DNA of 64,000 bases from Brachionus koreanus (taxonomy: Eukaryota > Rotifera > Eurotatoria > Ploima > Brachionidae): the NCBI GenBank assembly GCA_016987375.1, contig PJRA01000473.1, positions 1,625,180 to 1,689,179 on the forward strand. The letters are read 5' to 3'. How positions within the stretch are numbered: the stretch's first letter is position 1; the number at the start of each line of letters is the position of its first letter. The notes under the pieces were generated by a model, which searched no databases, was not told where the DNA came from, and was given only the letters and a program-made list of their open reading frames with translations. Below, in pieces: positions 33,601 to 44,189 of this stretch. Both the position numbers and the translations under genes were made by a program.

Positions 33601-35997
33601 TTGAATTAAGAAAGTTCTTTGTGTACTGATGAGCATGAGATGAAGCATAGTCAAGCAAAATTTCATTTTTTCGATCCCTGATGTCTGCCCGTTTTTGTTT
33701 CTTTTGTCTTTCAGTTAATTCTTAAGGGGACCCAAATAGAAGACAGTGTACCTAAGATTAGATGCAAAACACGATATGATGAAAAAATATCTTATTGTTC
33801 TTTTCAACCAACTGTGTCAATATCGATCGCATTTATTTCTGTAATTAGCCTGGCCTGGTGAGCAATAAAAATATGCACTAAATATTTAAATAAAAAGATA
33901 CATGCTTCGATTCTAGATTTGTTACGAATCCTACTCCTCTATGAAGCTTCTATTTAATAAAACAAAATTTTATCTGACTCTTAAAATAATTTATTTGTGT
34001 CTCGTCTTAATAATGCTTATTCAAATTTTAATTTTTAAATTTTTACTTTTCTTTTTTTATCTCAAGGAGCTTATGCTCGAACAAAAAAACAAATAAATAG
34101 TAATAATATTAATATGATTAAACAGAACGTCAAAACATTTGAATACCATTTAGATGAAATAAAATTGATCCAAAAATTAGTAGAAATATGGAATACCTTT
34201 GAAACACACATTTTAATTTTTTTCTAAATGACAAACAGAAGTTGTTAAATCAAAGTTGAAAAAATTTTTTCTTTATTTCTTATTCTTATATTATTAATCT
34301 GTTCATGCTTTTTAATTAAATTATGTTAGTTTTGTTTTTTGGAAAAAATGCTTTATGAGATTTTCTCGGTTTACTGCAGACCATTACACACATTTTATTT
34401 ATACACAATGTTAATTCTGAAAGCCAAATAAAAGATCTAAAAGTAATTCCCATGAAGACAAGACCAGTCATTTAAAATCACATAAAATTCTTCAAAAAAA
34501 GCTTCATGATCGTGTAAAAAATGAGTTTTTTTGGCATTCAAAAAAAAATTGAGTCAAAAAGTATGTCAGCCCAGATATAAAAAACAGGATACAGTCGATT
34601 AAACAAGTCCTTATTAATAGGTGCTAAATTATGAGCTATTTTTGATTAGAGCTTAAAAATATTAGGTTTATTTATGGGTTTTAAGGCTTGACAAATTGAA
34701 ATGTACACTTTTTAGAATTTTATTTAAAATTTTTTAGTATTATTTTAAAAAAAATAAAATAAAATTAAAAAAATATAATTTCACTATCCTATTTATTTAA
34801 ATTCAAGTTTTAATGGTTTGAGCTGCACCAAAAACATGCCAAATACTTCATCACTCTCCAATCTTAGAACTATCTCAGACCATTTTATATCTTTTGTAAG
34901 TAATTTTTATTTATTTCTAAGGTGGCATGAAACCGAATACGGTTATGATGGGATTTTATGATAACACAGTACCGGAAGATTTGCTAAAGAGTCGACCATT
35001 GGCAAAAAAAAGAAATATTTTACAATACGGAATGAGCAATCCGTTAAATTCAAATGGAGGCACCTCAATTACAATGTCGTTTTTTGAAAGTAAAATTAAA
35101 TTTTTCTTAATGTTAAGAACATTAATCTGTTTTACTAATTTAGATTTGAGAGCTTCAAATGATGAAAATCGTTTGGACAGAGACTCATATGTTGACTTAA
35201 TAAGAGATGTGCTCAAAATGAAAAAAAATCTTTGCTTATGCCGTCAATTCAATGCTTTGAACAAAGATAATTTAAGGCAAAAATCCAATCCTATTTACAT
35301 AGACGTTTGGCCGTTGAATTTTCTAATACCTGAATCTTGTATTCAATTGGACTCAACCAGTTTATTTATGCTCCAACTAGCCTGTATCCTAAATATGGTA
35401 AGTGTTTGGAAAAAAGCAACACTCCGTGTCTATTTGTGCTCTGACACATCAGACAATGTAGAAAACATGAGACGAAAAGCAAGACTTGATGACTTGCTTA
35501 ATCAATTGCGTATACAAGCAATGACAACATTAATTCCAATGCAAAGTGTAAGAGATCTTTTAAATCGTCCCATAATTTCCGAAGCCGATCTACCGCACTA
35601 TCAACAGTTGGGCACCAGTCATGAAATCCTCGGTGTATCAGACATTTATTTAAAAGCGGCTAATCTATTGATCAAACAGCATTCTGACAATGCTTCTATT
35701 TGCTTCTTGTATTTGCCTCCACCTCCATTTTTAAAAAAAGCACAAAACACAGAAAATTCCAGATTAAACAATTCAACATTCAATGCTTCTTCGTCCAGCT
35801 CTAATCTAATGCAGGAACAATACACTGAAGAAAATGAGATTGATCTAACTCAAACGACAGCATTTATAAACACCACTCAAGACACAAATATTGAAAACAA
35901 TAGGAAATATCTTAAGATTTTAGAGCAATTGTCTGATTCGTTGCCTCCGTGTGTATTTGTCAATGGTGTTAGTTGTGTCACATCTACACATTTATAG
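30679..35997 (+). CDS. SLC12A9: SLC12A9-type cation-chloride-cotransporter family protein, about 981 aa
   Basis: Exons joined in phase: 30679-31090, 31144-31278, 31339-31611, 31675-32138, 32200-32839, 34922-35089 and 35144-35997. The last 54-bp intron is in frame, so a 999-residue read-through form cannot be excluded. The N-terminal cytoplasmic part is followed by the transporter core: [33 protein letters not shown], then [39 protein letters not shown] and [10 protein letters not shown]. The C-terminal domain carries [31 protein letters not shown] and VDVWPLN-like motifs, and the protein ends [13 protein letters not shown]. These blocks and this order are those of SLC12A9 (CIP1), an orphan branch of the Na-K-Cl cotransporter family found on lysosomal and other membranes. 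Intron 5 is 2082 bp and carries transposon remains; the others are 53-61 bp. Confidence 0.93.
33091..33318. mobile_element. TTAA-flanked miniature element, copy 3
   Basis: TTAA at both ends; inverted ends CACTAGAAGCACCA (left) and TGGTGCTTCTAGTG (right) are perfect reverse complements. About 228 bp, no coding capacity, inside SLC12A9 intron 5. Confidence 0.85.
33535..33720 (-). pseudogene. coding-like relic in SLC12A9 intron 5
   Basis: The minus strand reads [40 protein letters not shown] without a stop for about 60 codons. LLDxASxHxxxxTKxFL resembles the region around the second Asp of DDE transposases, but the match is weak and no other motif is visible. It is probably a mobile-element fragment. 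Confidence 0.35.
33850..34112 (+). mobile_element. LINE 3' end with hairpin and A-rich tail
   Basis: T-rich sequence ends in CAAGGAGCTTATGCTCGAAC followed by an AAACAAATAAATAG tail. GGAGC/GCTCG can form a short hairpin just before the tail. The same arrangement occurs at 41085-41140 (minus) and, decayed, at 15010-15165. It lies in SLC12A9 intron 5. Confidence 0.55.
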
Positions 35998-36311
35998 AAA
36001 AGAAAAATAGTTTTTTATCAGAGTTTTATGTAATTTTTATCAATTTTGTTATGAAAGTTTTTTGAAATATACCTTAAGAATAACTAACAAACTATTAACT
36101 GAAGAAATTCTTTGTTCATGCTTAAAAAGCGGTGACTAAAAATCAATTTTAATATTTTATTATTTTTAATTTAGTAATATTTAAAATTTTAAAAATTGAG
36201 GATTTTTTTTTAAATCTTTTCTAACTAATAAATCAAAATAAATGATTAAAGCGCTAAATTTTTATTTAATATTAAAAAAAATATTCATAAACAATTATAA
36301 CAATTAAGACT
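35998..36311. other. SLC12A9 3' flank
   Basis: AT-rich; an AATAAATG sequence near 36237 could serve polyadenylation. No gene seen. Confidence 0.4.
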
Positions 36312-36510
36312 ACACGGCGTAGGGATAATGCTTTCAAAACAAGCTGGATGCCATCATACAATTCTATGCCTCAACTAACGAAGCAAAATACGAGGAAAAA
36401 TCAATATTCTACGAACAACTTCAACGAACTTAAGATAGATTGCCTAAGCATAGTCTAATGATTCTTTTAGATGACATGAACATGAACATGAAAATAATAA
36501 CTGTGAGTTT
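36312..36510 (+). mobile_element. LINE endonuclease-domain fragment
   Basis: GIMLSKQA is followed, after a deletion, by LDAIIQFYASTNEAKYEEKS, IFYEQLQRT, a stop, then DRLPKHSLMILLDDMNMN. This is the stretch of LINE apurinic endonucleases where xIIQxYAPTNxA...FYxxLQ...LPKHDxxIxxGDxNA lies. The usual GD of the last motif is DD here. Dead copy. Confidence 0.75.
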
Positions 36511-36528
36511 GAGCAACAGCTCCGATCT

Positions 36529-36736
36529 GACACAGAGGCTACTCCATCGAGTTGATCATTTACACTGAAAATTTTACCCAGTCGAAACCGGTCCACCATT
36601 TTTTGATGAAAAGGGTTTAAAACATGCGCCCCGTATTTCAGAGATATTTTGAAGATTTTCTTACCCTCAGTGGGTTTTGAACCCTAAATCCTCTGCTTGT
36701 ATGACTAACACACAAACCGCTCGGCTATACGGGCTC
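36529..36736 (-). mobile_element. tRNA-derived SINE
   Basis: Read on the minus strand, the 5' end (36736-36664) looks like a tRNA: a TAGCCGAGCGGT A box and a GGTTCAAAACC B box, with the spacing of a class II (Ser/Leu-like) tRNA. The acceptor stem does not pair (GCCCGTA against TGAGGGTAA), so this is not a functional tRNA. The body that follows is shared with 7615-7745, and its end (GTAGCCTCTGTGTCAGAT) with both LRR-flanking repeats. Confidence 0.75.
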
Positions 36737-37349
36737 TTTGTGAACAATTGATCACCAAAAAATGTGATCATTTATATTTACAAAAATAAATAAATGATCA
36801 ATGAATGATGATGATTACATGACTTTTTTGAAATACAAAAAATTAAAATTTCATAAATTTTTTATTATTTAGATATTTGAATCCAAAATTTCAAGCTTTA
36901 ATAATTAGAGAAAGAATCGATTGAATTGAAGAAATAAATTTAATAATAATAAATAATAATAATAATTTGATCGAGTGAAGAAAAAGAATTAGATAAAGAT
37001 TTAACTAACGATATTAACAAGATATATATTAGTATTTTTAAGAGATAATAATAAGAAACAAGCCATGATGGCTCGGTCAACGATCTCAAACGAGATCGAG
37101 ATGATTGTTATAAACAGTTAAAGTGAGCGTACCATGCAATATATGTGGAGAATTGATGAAGAATGAAAAAGGTGTTAAATTGCACATTGCAAAAATGCAC
37201 CAAAAGTAATCCTTTTTTAAATTATATTATTTAGATTTTCATTACGATGTATTTTATTATTTAATCACATTTTTTTATTGATCACAAAAATTTTCTACAT
37301 TTTTTTCCTTTGAAAAATGATCACATTTTTCGTGATCAATTGTTCACAA
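36737..37349. mobile_element. DNA element with ~36-bp terminal inverted repeats carrying a C2H2 finger remnant
   Basis: The left end TTTGTGAACAATTGATCACC and the right end, read in reverse as CTTGTGAACAATTGATCACG, are inverted repeats; both continue with AAAAA(A)TGTGATCATTT. The element is about 610 bp. Inside, near 37130-37208, the plus strand reads PCNICGELMKNEKGVKLHIA, KMHQK, stop: a C-x2-C-x12-H-x4-H zinc finger. No transposase catalytic motif is visible, so it is non-autonomous or gutted. Its left edge touches the SINE head. Confidence 0.7.
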
Positions 37350-37894
37350 GACGGTATGACCCGACAAATGTTTCAGCACATAAATATACACAAATTGACA
37401 TGGAAATCATCAGATAACAAAACTTTAAGCCCATATTGATAATGTAACGATCAATAAGAGATAGAAGTCTTCCTTAAATGACACCAAAGTCTTTAGTTGT
37501 ATTTTTGATGCCATCTTGAATATCCTAAGCAAGATTCTATAGGTTTTTTACCAGCTTTTTACAAGTAGCTGTCAAAAAAAATAAGATCTTTTAATAACGG
37601 AATCGATATTGACTAGGTTCTAAAGTGGAGCTGATGGGTTGTCTCTCAGCTTGTTGAATGTATATGTAAGCTTTTGTTTGGATTTTTTTCAAGATTTTAT
37701 GGGTCTGATTGATCCTTTGAAAATAGTCATTTTTGTCGTGCTAGAGGCTCTGTAGTGTTCAGCACCAGTTGACATAATTAGGTTAAACCGAAAAATTTTT
37801 TCTCCTTTATGATATTAGCGTATTTATTTTAGCGGTAATCCAGGATCAAGAATTATTCCTGTGAATACCGGTTTTGTACTGCCTTTAAAATACA
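37350..37894. other. no gene recognised
   Basis: Mixed-composition DNA without a long frame or known motif; it may be old transposon sequence. Confidence 0.35.
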
Positions 37895-38038
37895 AACGTA
37901 ATCATCCGAATTTAGTGACATGTTACTAAAATTTTTAATGACATGTCACAAAAGAATCTTTTACATGTTATAACAGCGTGTCACTAAAATAGAGTACTCT
38001 ATTTTAAAGACATGTCACTAAATTCGGAAAATTACGTT
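37895..38038. mobile_element. 144-bp inverted-repeat miniature element
   Basis: Left end AACGTAATCATCCGAATTTA and right end (reverse complement) AACGTAATTTTCCGAATTTA begin ~29-bp inverted repeats that continue GTGACATGT. Further inside, GACATGTCAC and TAGTGACA boxes repeat in alternating orientation, so the single strand could fold into a long cruciform. It is non-coding; superfamily unknown. Confidence 0.8.
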
Positions 38039-39602
38039 AATTGTTTTGGCTGTTCTAACATTTAGCTGCTATTTATACATTGATCAGTAAATTTTATCAA
38101 GGCATTCTTTGTAATTCAATAAGGATATGTTTTGTCTTATTAAAGCAGTGGCATTTTTTCAAGTCATCGGTAAAAATTGCTTTGTTAGGTTCATTTAACA
38201 AAAATCATAAAACAAGTCAAAATATTTGGAATTATTCTTTAAAGCATCTATTTGCTAGTGAACCAACTGATCACTAATGAACTTAAATTTCAAACTTTTC
38301 ATTTTAGAATTAATTAATTTTCAAAATAAAATATTAAATTTTAATATGATTAGGATCGAATAATAATTTTTTTCAATTAATCTTGTTGACAATGGTAAAA
38401 AAATAAATAGATATTTTATTAATAAATTTTTAAATTTTACTTAAAAAAAAAGTATCATTTTATTTTTATTTTAATAAACTCAAAGTAAATTTAAAATTAG
38501 AAAAAAAATTGAATTAAAAATAAGACTAAATAGCCTCACAAGCCTAAAAAATTAACTTTTCGACTTGAAATTGAAAAATTCTAAATTTAACAAAAATCAC
38601 TTAATTAAAAATTCTCTTTCTATTTTATTCAAATATTTGATAAGCCCTAATTTTAACAATTTTTTTTATAGCTTCAAGTATCAGATATTCGAAGTGAGAT
38701 ATATTACAATTTGGCGAGAATTATTCTTAAATAAACCTATTTAATGGTTCAAGAAACTTTATTGAGATCATAAAAATTAAAGTCAAATAAGCTTAATAAG
38801 ATTTTAACTCGTTGTTGTCTATTCTAATTGAAAGCTTTAGCTAAATTAGTGAAGAAAAAATAGCATCTGTTTATAAGGTCAAAAACAACACGATCATTAT
38901 TGTGTTTATTTATCTTGGGTAAAAAAAAATAGAATTTATTATATTATTTCTCAGATAAAGATACACTTAAGCTCAAAACAAATTTTTTTGTTAAGCGTTA
39001 GGAATTTTATATTCAAACATCTTGTTAAACTTGTTTACGAGCTCTTAATTATGTGCATACGGACCAAGTTGATTTCGAGGCCAATATCAATAGAGATTAA
39101 TGGAGTTTTATCGTTTGTTAATCCGCGGAAATCTAAATCTGCATCTCTCAACATAAACACACCACCATTAAACATAATGCTTTAGCTAATCTCTTTTTAG
39201 AAAAAATTCAAAACCAACTCAGTTTTGTTTAACTAAGCTTATTAGAAAATTTACAAATTCCTGCCAAAAGCCTCCTACCTTAAAGAATTTATTTACTCGG
39301 CATAATCTGTATTATAAAAATTAAAATTTGCATTTTCATACTAAATATTATCCAATTGAAAGCTCTTGTTTTGCATATATTTCAAATTATTACTCGCAAA
39401 TACTTAATTTATGGGTCATAAGATTATAAATATTTTATTTCAAATTTTTTTATATATTTTCTCTTTTAGCTTGCACTCAAATTTTAAAAAAGCAATAACT
39501 TGTATTTTAAATGCTTTTTGCTTCAAATAAAAATTTAAATAATAAATTTCAACATTTTGTCTAATTTGACTCATCGTTTATTCTCTTTTTTTTTTAGTAA
39601 TC
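38039..39602. other. 1.5 kb AT-rich DNA upstream of the FRRS1-like gene
   Basis: A weak coding-like stretch near 39100-39300 (NPRKSKSASLNINTPPLN) may be a LINE C-terminal scrap. Otherwise nothing is seen. Confidence 0.35.
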
Positions 39603-42600
39603 ATGATAAAATTAGTTGTAATTGTTACAGTTTGTTTTTTGACCAGAGAATCTTTCCAATTGAACTTTGATGGCAATTCTTGCTTACAACCAGCACCAGA
39701 GCAAAACAAAGAGCCAGACGGTCATAAAATAATAGGTCAATCGTTCTTCAGATTGGAATTATTGACTTCGGAGTACGACCCAAATGCCAATGAGCCATTT
39801 AAGCTTAGGCCCATAACATTACATCACGGAATATCCATCAAGAAAATATTAGTACAGGCATTGCTGGTGGAAAGTGGAAGGACCATTGGGTCTTGGGAAA
39901 GCCCGGTCAATTCAAATTTTTTATTAATTAACTGTGAAAATGAAAAAGTAATTCTATTTAAGTTTATTTATTTTTGAAATTTAATTTTTTTACTAGGATA
40001 CTTTGATAAGTAACAACTACAATGGTGAGATAATAAATTGGCAAGCGAATATAGAGCAAATTTCGTCTGGATCAAAAATTTATTTTAGGTGATTATAAAA
40101 TCTGGGTAAAGAAATAAAAAAGTTTTAAAATTTGTTATTTAAAGAGCATCGATAATAGGATCAAACGAAGAGCTGGTCAATGTGGAATCCAAATCTGTTG
40201 AGATAATCAATTCAGTAGTCTTTAAATTAAAATTAAAATAAAAAATATAAATTTTTTTGTTTTAGAAAAATCTTGCTAAAACTCAATCAAAGAATAGATC
40301 TAAAGTAAATTTATTTTTATTTTTGATTAAATTTTAAGACCGATTAAAATTCTTGTAAGACCTTTTTTGAAAGACATGTCCAAAAAGACTATTTTTTTTT
40401 ACTTGAATTTAGTAAACTGAGACTAGTTTAATTTAAATTTTTGATATAAACTGATGGTCAAAAATGAATCTTAAAAAAATACTGAATAATTTTATTAAAA
40501 TTTCGAAGTCTTTCTTCATTACTTTATTTGTTTTTTAATAATAATTTAATGGCCGTGGCCATTGGGAAGTTCAGAATAGTCTAAAAACCTTTTTTCTCAT
40601 CCGGCAAAAATCGTATTTACAGATTAGTAAAAAGGTAAGAAAGTTAAGATGTTTTGAATTTATGAGTTGAGTTTGTTGGGTAGTTTTGAAAGTTGTTTGT
40701 TATCAGGTCATTTGGTCTTTTGACAAAACGAATTTGATAAATAGTTTTTTTTGTCTTGTTTCTAGAGGATCAATTTTTAAAGATTGATGGATAGTCTCTG
40801 TCGACGTTTTGAGTGGAAAACGTTTGATTGATCGGAGAATTTTATTTTAAAAAATTTGAAACACTTTAGATAAATAATACTCTCAAGGCAATTCTGAAAG
40901 GCAAAAAAAAATTTTTACAAAAATTTTTTTTTTTCAAATTTGATCAAAAAATTTAAATAGGCATTTAAATTTGAATGCTTTTTTTGATGTTAAAATTCCA
41001 TTTCAATAGCTTCAAAGCCTTGAAACTGAAATCTAAAAATCTGAAATGAAATTTAATTGCGCGCAATGAATGAATTATTATTTGTTTATTTGTATTTCTG
41101 TACCGAGCTTAAGCTCCTTCAGATTAAAAATAAATAAATAGAAAAAAAAGAAAAAATAAAGTTAAAAATAATACAAGTTAAAAAATAGAAAAATGTAAAA
41201 ATTAAAATTTTTTATTTGACAAGATTTTGATTAAGTTTAGCTTTGAATTGCAACGTTCACTTTAATTTCCTCTATCATTGAAGAAAAGGTTAGTTTAAAA
41301 TCGAATTTAATACCTAGGAACTTTATTTCTTTTAGGGTTTGATCTTATTCCCAATAAATCCTTATATTAAACATAGAACTTTTTTAGAATAGAATGGAAC
41401 TGTTGTAGTTCTCTCAATAACTACAACACCGACTCTAGCCAACTGTCTATATGTCTATAGTGCAATACTATGATCTCATGCGTTTAGCAAGTTACTAGTA
41501 TTTAACACTGTGTAAAGTATAAGACAAGTGGTTTTTCATTATATTTTTTGTTATTATTATATAGAAACCATGAAAGATCTATAATTTAACTTTTCTTTTT
41601 TGTTATTCTTTTTTATTATTTAAATAAATAAAGTTATTAATATTTAATTTCTTTACAAATTATTTGTGTTATAACCGCGAACCACCCGATCCTAACAGGT
41701 CCAGAACAAGACATATTTATTTAAGGTTTATAACAGAACTCTTATTTAAAGCTGTAAGCTTGTGTTATAAGTCAAAATGTGAGTTGAAAGATAAATGTGA
41801 CATATTTGTCAGCATATCTAAGCTTCAGAAAAAAAAGAAGGAATTCTAATGTAACAATTAATCAATGGAGTTGGATATTCAATGAATCTTGCATCAAAGC
41901 CCGCTTTGAAAATTAAATTAATTAAATTTAATTAACTTTTATTTTAATTTTTTAAGTTAATTAAGGTTAAACACATAAATAGTTTAATATAATTGAATTG
42001 TATTTTTTTTTATTTAAAAAAAGAGAGATGTTTTTGATTTTTTCAAATCAGCAACTGAACATTGCGGATCAAGAAGAAGCTGTTATGTTTCATTGAACAC
42101 GTGTGACGTTGACCCAAAAACATGTAATTTCGTTCTCAGCTGGGAATATGACGGACAATTAGTTAATTTCGAATTAACTGGTTTGTCTAAAGCTTGGATA
42201 GCAGTCGTGTTATCGGATGACAGATATTTAGGAAACGATAATATAATTGTATGTTCAAGATATTCTGAAACAGACAGACTGTCAATAGACCACTATTATA
42301 AAAAAAAAGACGATTCAATTTTGTATAAAATTGAACCAGAAGACTATTTGAAAAATAAGGATATATCGTATAATGCCAATGAGGCGTACATTAATTGCAA
42401 ATTTTCTAGGCCAAAAACAGTTGACAATGAATTCGTCAGTGACTTATCAAAGCCACATTTTATTTATGTTGAAAGAGGTGCTCCAGGCGAGATGATTGTT
42501 GAGAAGTTAAATAGACTCTTTCAGCCAAGTGAATCACAGGTTGAATTTGCCAGAAACATTTATGTTAGCACCAGTCCCAGGAGCTGGTTAGTCAAAGTTC

Positions 42601-43635
42601 ACGGTACTAAATAAATAAAAACAAAAATCTTATATAAAAAATTAATTTTATTTTTTTTTGTTTAAATTAGCTATTTTGGGAATAATTGCTTGGGTTTTTT
42701 TGGGAAGTATTGGTATACTTTTGGCCAGATATTACAAGCCACTTTGGCCAAATCATGTACTAAATTCCTTCCGTGTATGGTTTTCGGTAAGAGACAAAAA
42801 TTAGTTTGATAATATTCTTAATTCTGTAAATTTTTTTTTTCTAGTTTCACAGATCTATTATGATATTTGTAACTTTGCTGAGTTTGCTAAGTTTATTATT
42901 TGCTTTGGTGGAACTCAACTGGGGTTGGTCTAGCAACGGAAATGACTATTTACACTCAGTTCTTGGCTTAATTGTGATCATTTGCTCCTGTATAAATGTA
43001 AACAAAAAAAAAATCAAAAAAAATTTTTTTTATTATTTTTATTAAGCCTATTTTGGGGTTTTTTCGGCCATCACCGACAAGCTATTTGCGATGTTTATTT
43101 TTCTGGTGTCACTGGCTGGTCGGAGTAGTTGCTTACTGTTTAGCAAGTAAATATTTTTATAGTTAAAATTTTTTTATAGTTATGATAGTTATAAAATAAA
43201 ATTTTTCACAAAGTACCTACGATATTCATCGGAATGGATTTGAGCAAATCGGATGTTCCGAATTGGTGCTCTTGGCTGTTATTTTTTTGGGTTATATTTC
43301 ACATAATAGTTGAAATTGTTCTTGAAGTTCACTATTGTTGTACATTTTCTCAACTACAAGGAAGTAAGAGCTTCATAATTCTTTTTTATAATTAATTTTT
43401 TTTTTCAATTTTAGACTATAGTGAAAAAAACACTGATTATGATAAAATAAACAAAATACCAATAAAAAAGAAAAATCCACCAGTAAATAAATTATTTTTT
43501 TTTGTATATTAGATAATTCAAAAAATATTTTAATTTTAGGGTTTTCGATGGAAACCAAGTTTATTGTTTGTTTATTCAATAGTGACAGCTTTGGTCGTTT
43601 GTGCACTGATTATTGCCATTATTCTTCTAGATTAA
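39603..43635 (+). CDS. ferric-chelate reductase 1-like protein (reeler, DOMON, cytochrome b561), 602 aa
   Basis: Eleven exons join in phase: 39603-39947, 39997-40088, 40145-40214, 40266-40304, 42024-42603, 42671-42786, 42845-42997, 43047-43146, 43214-43363, 43415-43482, 43540-43635. Residues 1-18 are a signal peptide. A reeler domain follows (about 25-175), then a DOMON domain in exon 5 (WEYDGQLVNFELTGLSKAWI). The cytochrome b561 core comes next, with the expected haem His residues visible as KVH at the start, FHR, YLHSVLG and CHW, and GIGILLARYYKP-like and IGMDL signatures. The last exon encodes a final membrane helix. FRRS1 proteins pass electrons across endosomal or plasma membranes to reduce ferric iron; that role is from the family. 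Exon order matches SDR2/FRRS1. Intron 4 (1719 bp) holds two antisense LINE fragments; the rest are 47-71 bp. Confidence 0.93.
40545..40862 (-). mobile_element. 5'-truncated jockey-like LINE copy
   Basis: The reverse complement matches the C-terminal coding part and 3' end of the LINE at 2327-2650. Shared are CTATTTATCAAATTCGTTTT, the ACTAATCTGTA segment, and the end CTGAACTTCCCAATGGCCAC followed by GGCCATTAAATTATTA. It lies in FRRS1-like intron 4, antisense to the gene. Confidence 0.85.
41085..41345 (-). mobile_element. LINE fragment with 3' end
   Basis: The minus strand first reads LKEIKFLGIKFDFKLTFSSM IEEIK, the xxFLGxxxDxxLxFxxHI segment that follows the catalytic box in reverse transcriptases. 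After a deletion comes the GGAGCTTAAGCTCGGTACAG hairpin and an AAATAAACAAATAA tail. It is in intron 4, antisense to the host gene. Confidence 0.75.
41404..41860 (+). mobile_element. possible LTR-like fragment
   Basis: It begins TGTTGTAGTTCTCTCAATAA, pairs with AACTACAACA as a hairpin, and holds an AATAAA-type signal near 41627. A 60-codon frame (NREPPDPNRSRTRHIYLRF) follows. TG start and composition suggest an LTR, but no partner LTR or clear end is present. Confidence 0.25.
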
Positions 43636-44189
43636 ATTTTGATTTTGATCAATTAAGTTGTATTTTTTAATTTTGGCTGACCGAAGTTTATCCAAATTTT
43701 TGCCGAGTTGATACAATCATCGATAAACTTGTATTTGACATTTAGAAATGCTTAAATTACTTATTGATAAATCTTTATAATTAAAGGCTATGTTTTCATT
43801 ATAAATACAAATTAAAAATCAATTAAGTATTCATTTAGATAATGAAAAATTAGTTGAGTTTATTTTTTTTTAATGGTTGTATTTTAATTAGTAATAGTAA
43901 AATAATTATATTTTTAATTTTGTAATAAATATTTTGAATTAAAAAAATAAATTACTATTGTTTATGCTCTTGAGATAATTATTGAGAAATTCAAATACAA
44001 CAAAAAAAAATTCTTCCTTTTTTCATAAATTAAATAAAAACATCGCGAGGGTTATGCAAAAAAAAAGTAAAGCTTTATCTTTTTAAATAAATTTAAAAAT
44101 TAAAAATAGAGTGTTTTCATATTGTGTGTTAGACACATGATTTGATTGAATTAAAAGAACTACTTATATATCATCTTTCTTGCTTTTTG
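43636..44189. other. FRRS1-like 3' flank
   Basis: AT-rich, with AATAAA-like sites near 43925 and 43945. No gene seen. Confidence 0.45.

Noticed and set aside
36664..36736. tRNA gene on the minus strand
   Set aside because: A and B boxes are present, but the acceptor stem does not pair and the sequence runs straight into a repeat body found elsewhere; it is a SINE head.
41664..41849. Possible extra exon in FRRS1-like intron 4 (61-codon frame)
   Set aside because: Exons 4 and 5 already join in phase to give the reeler-DOMON order; the frame is Lys/Arg-rich, unlike either domain, and sits among mobile-element fragments.
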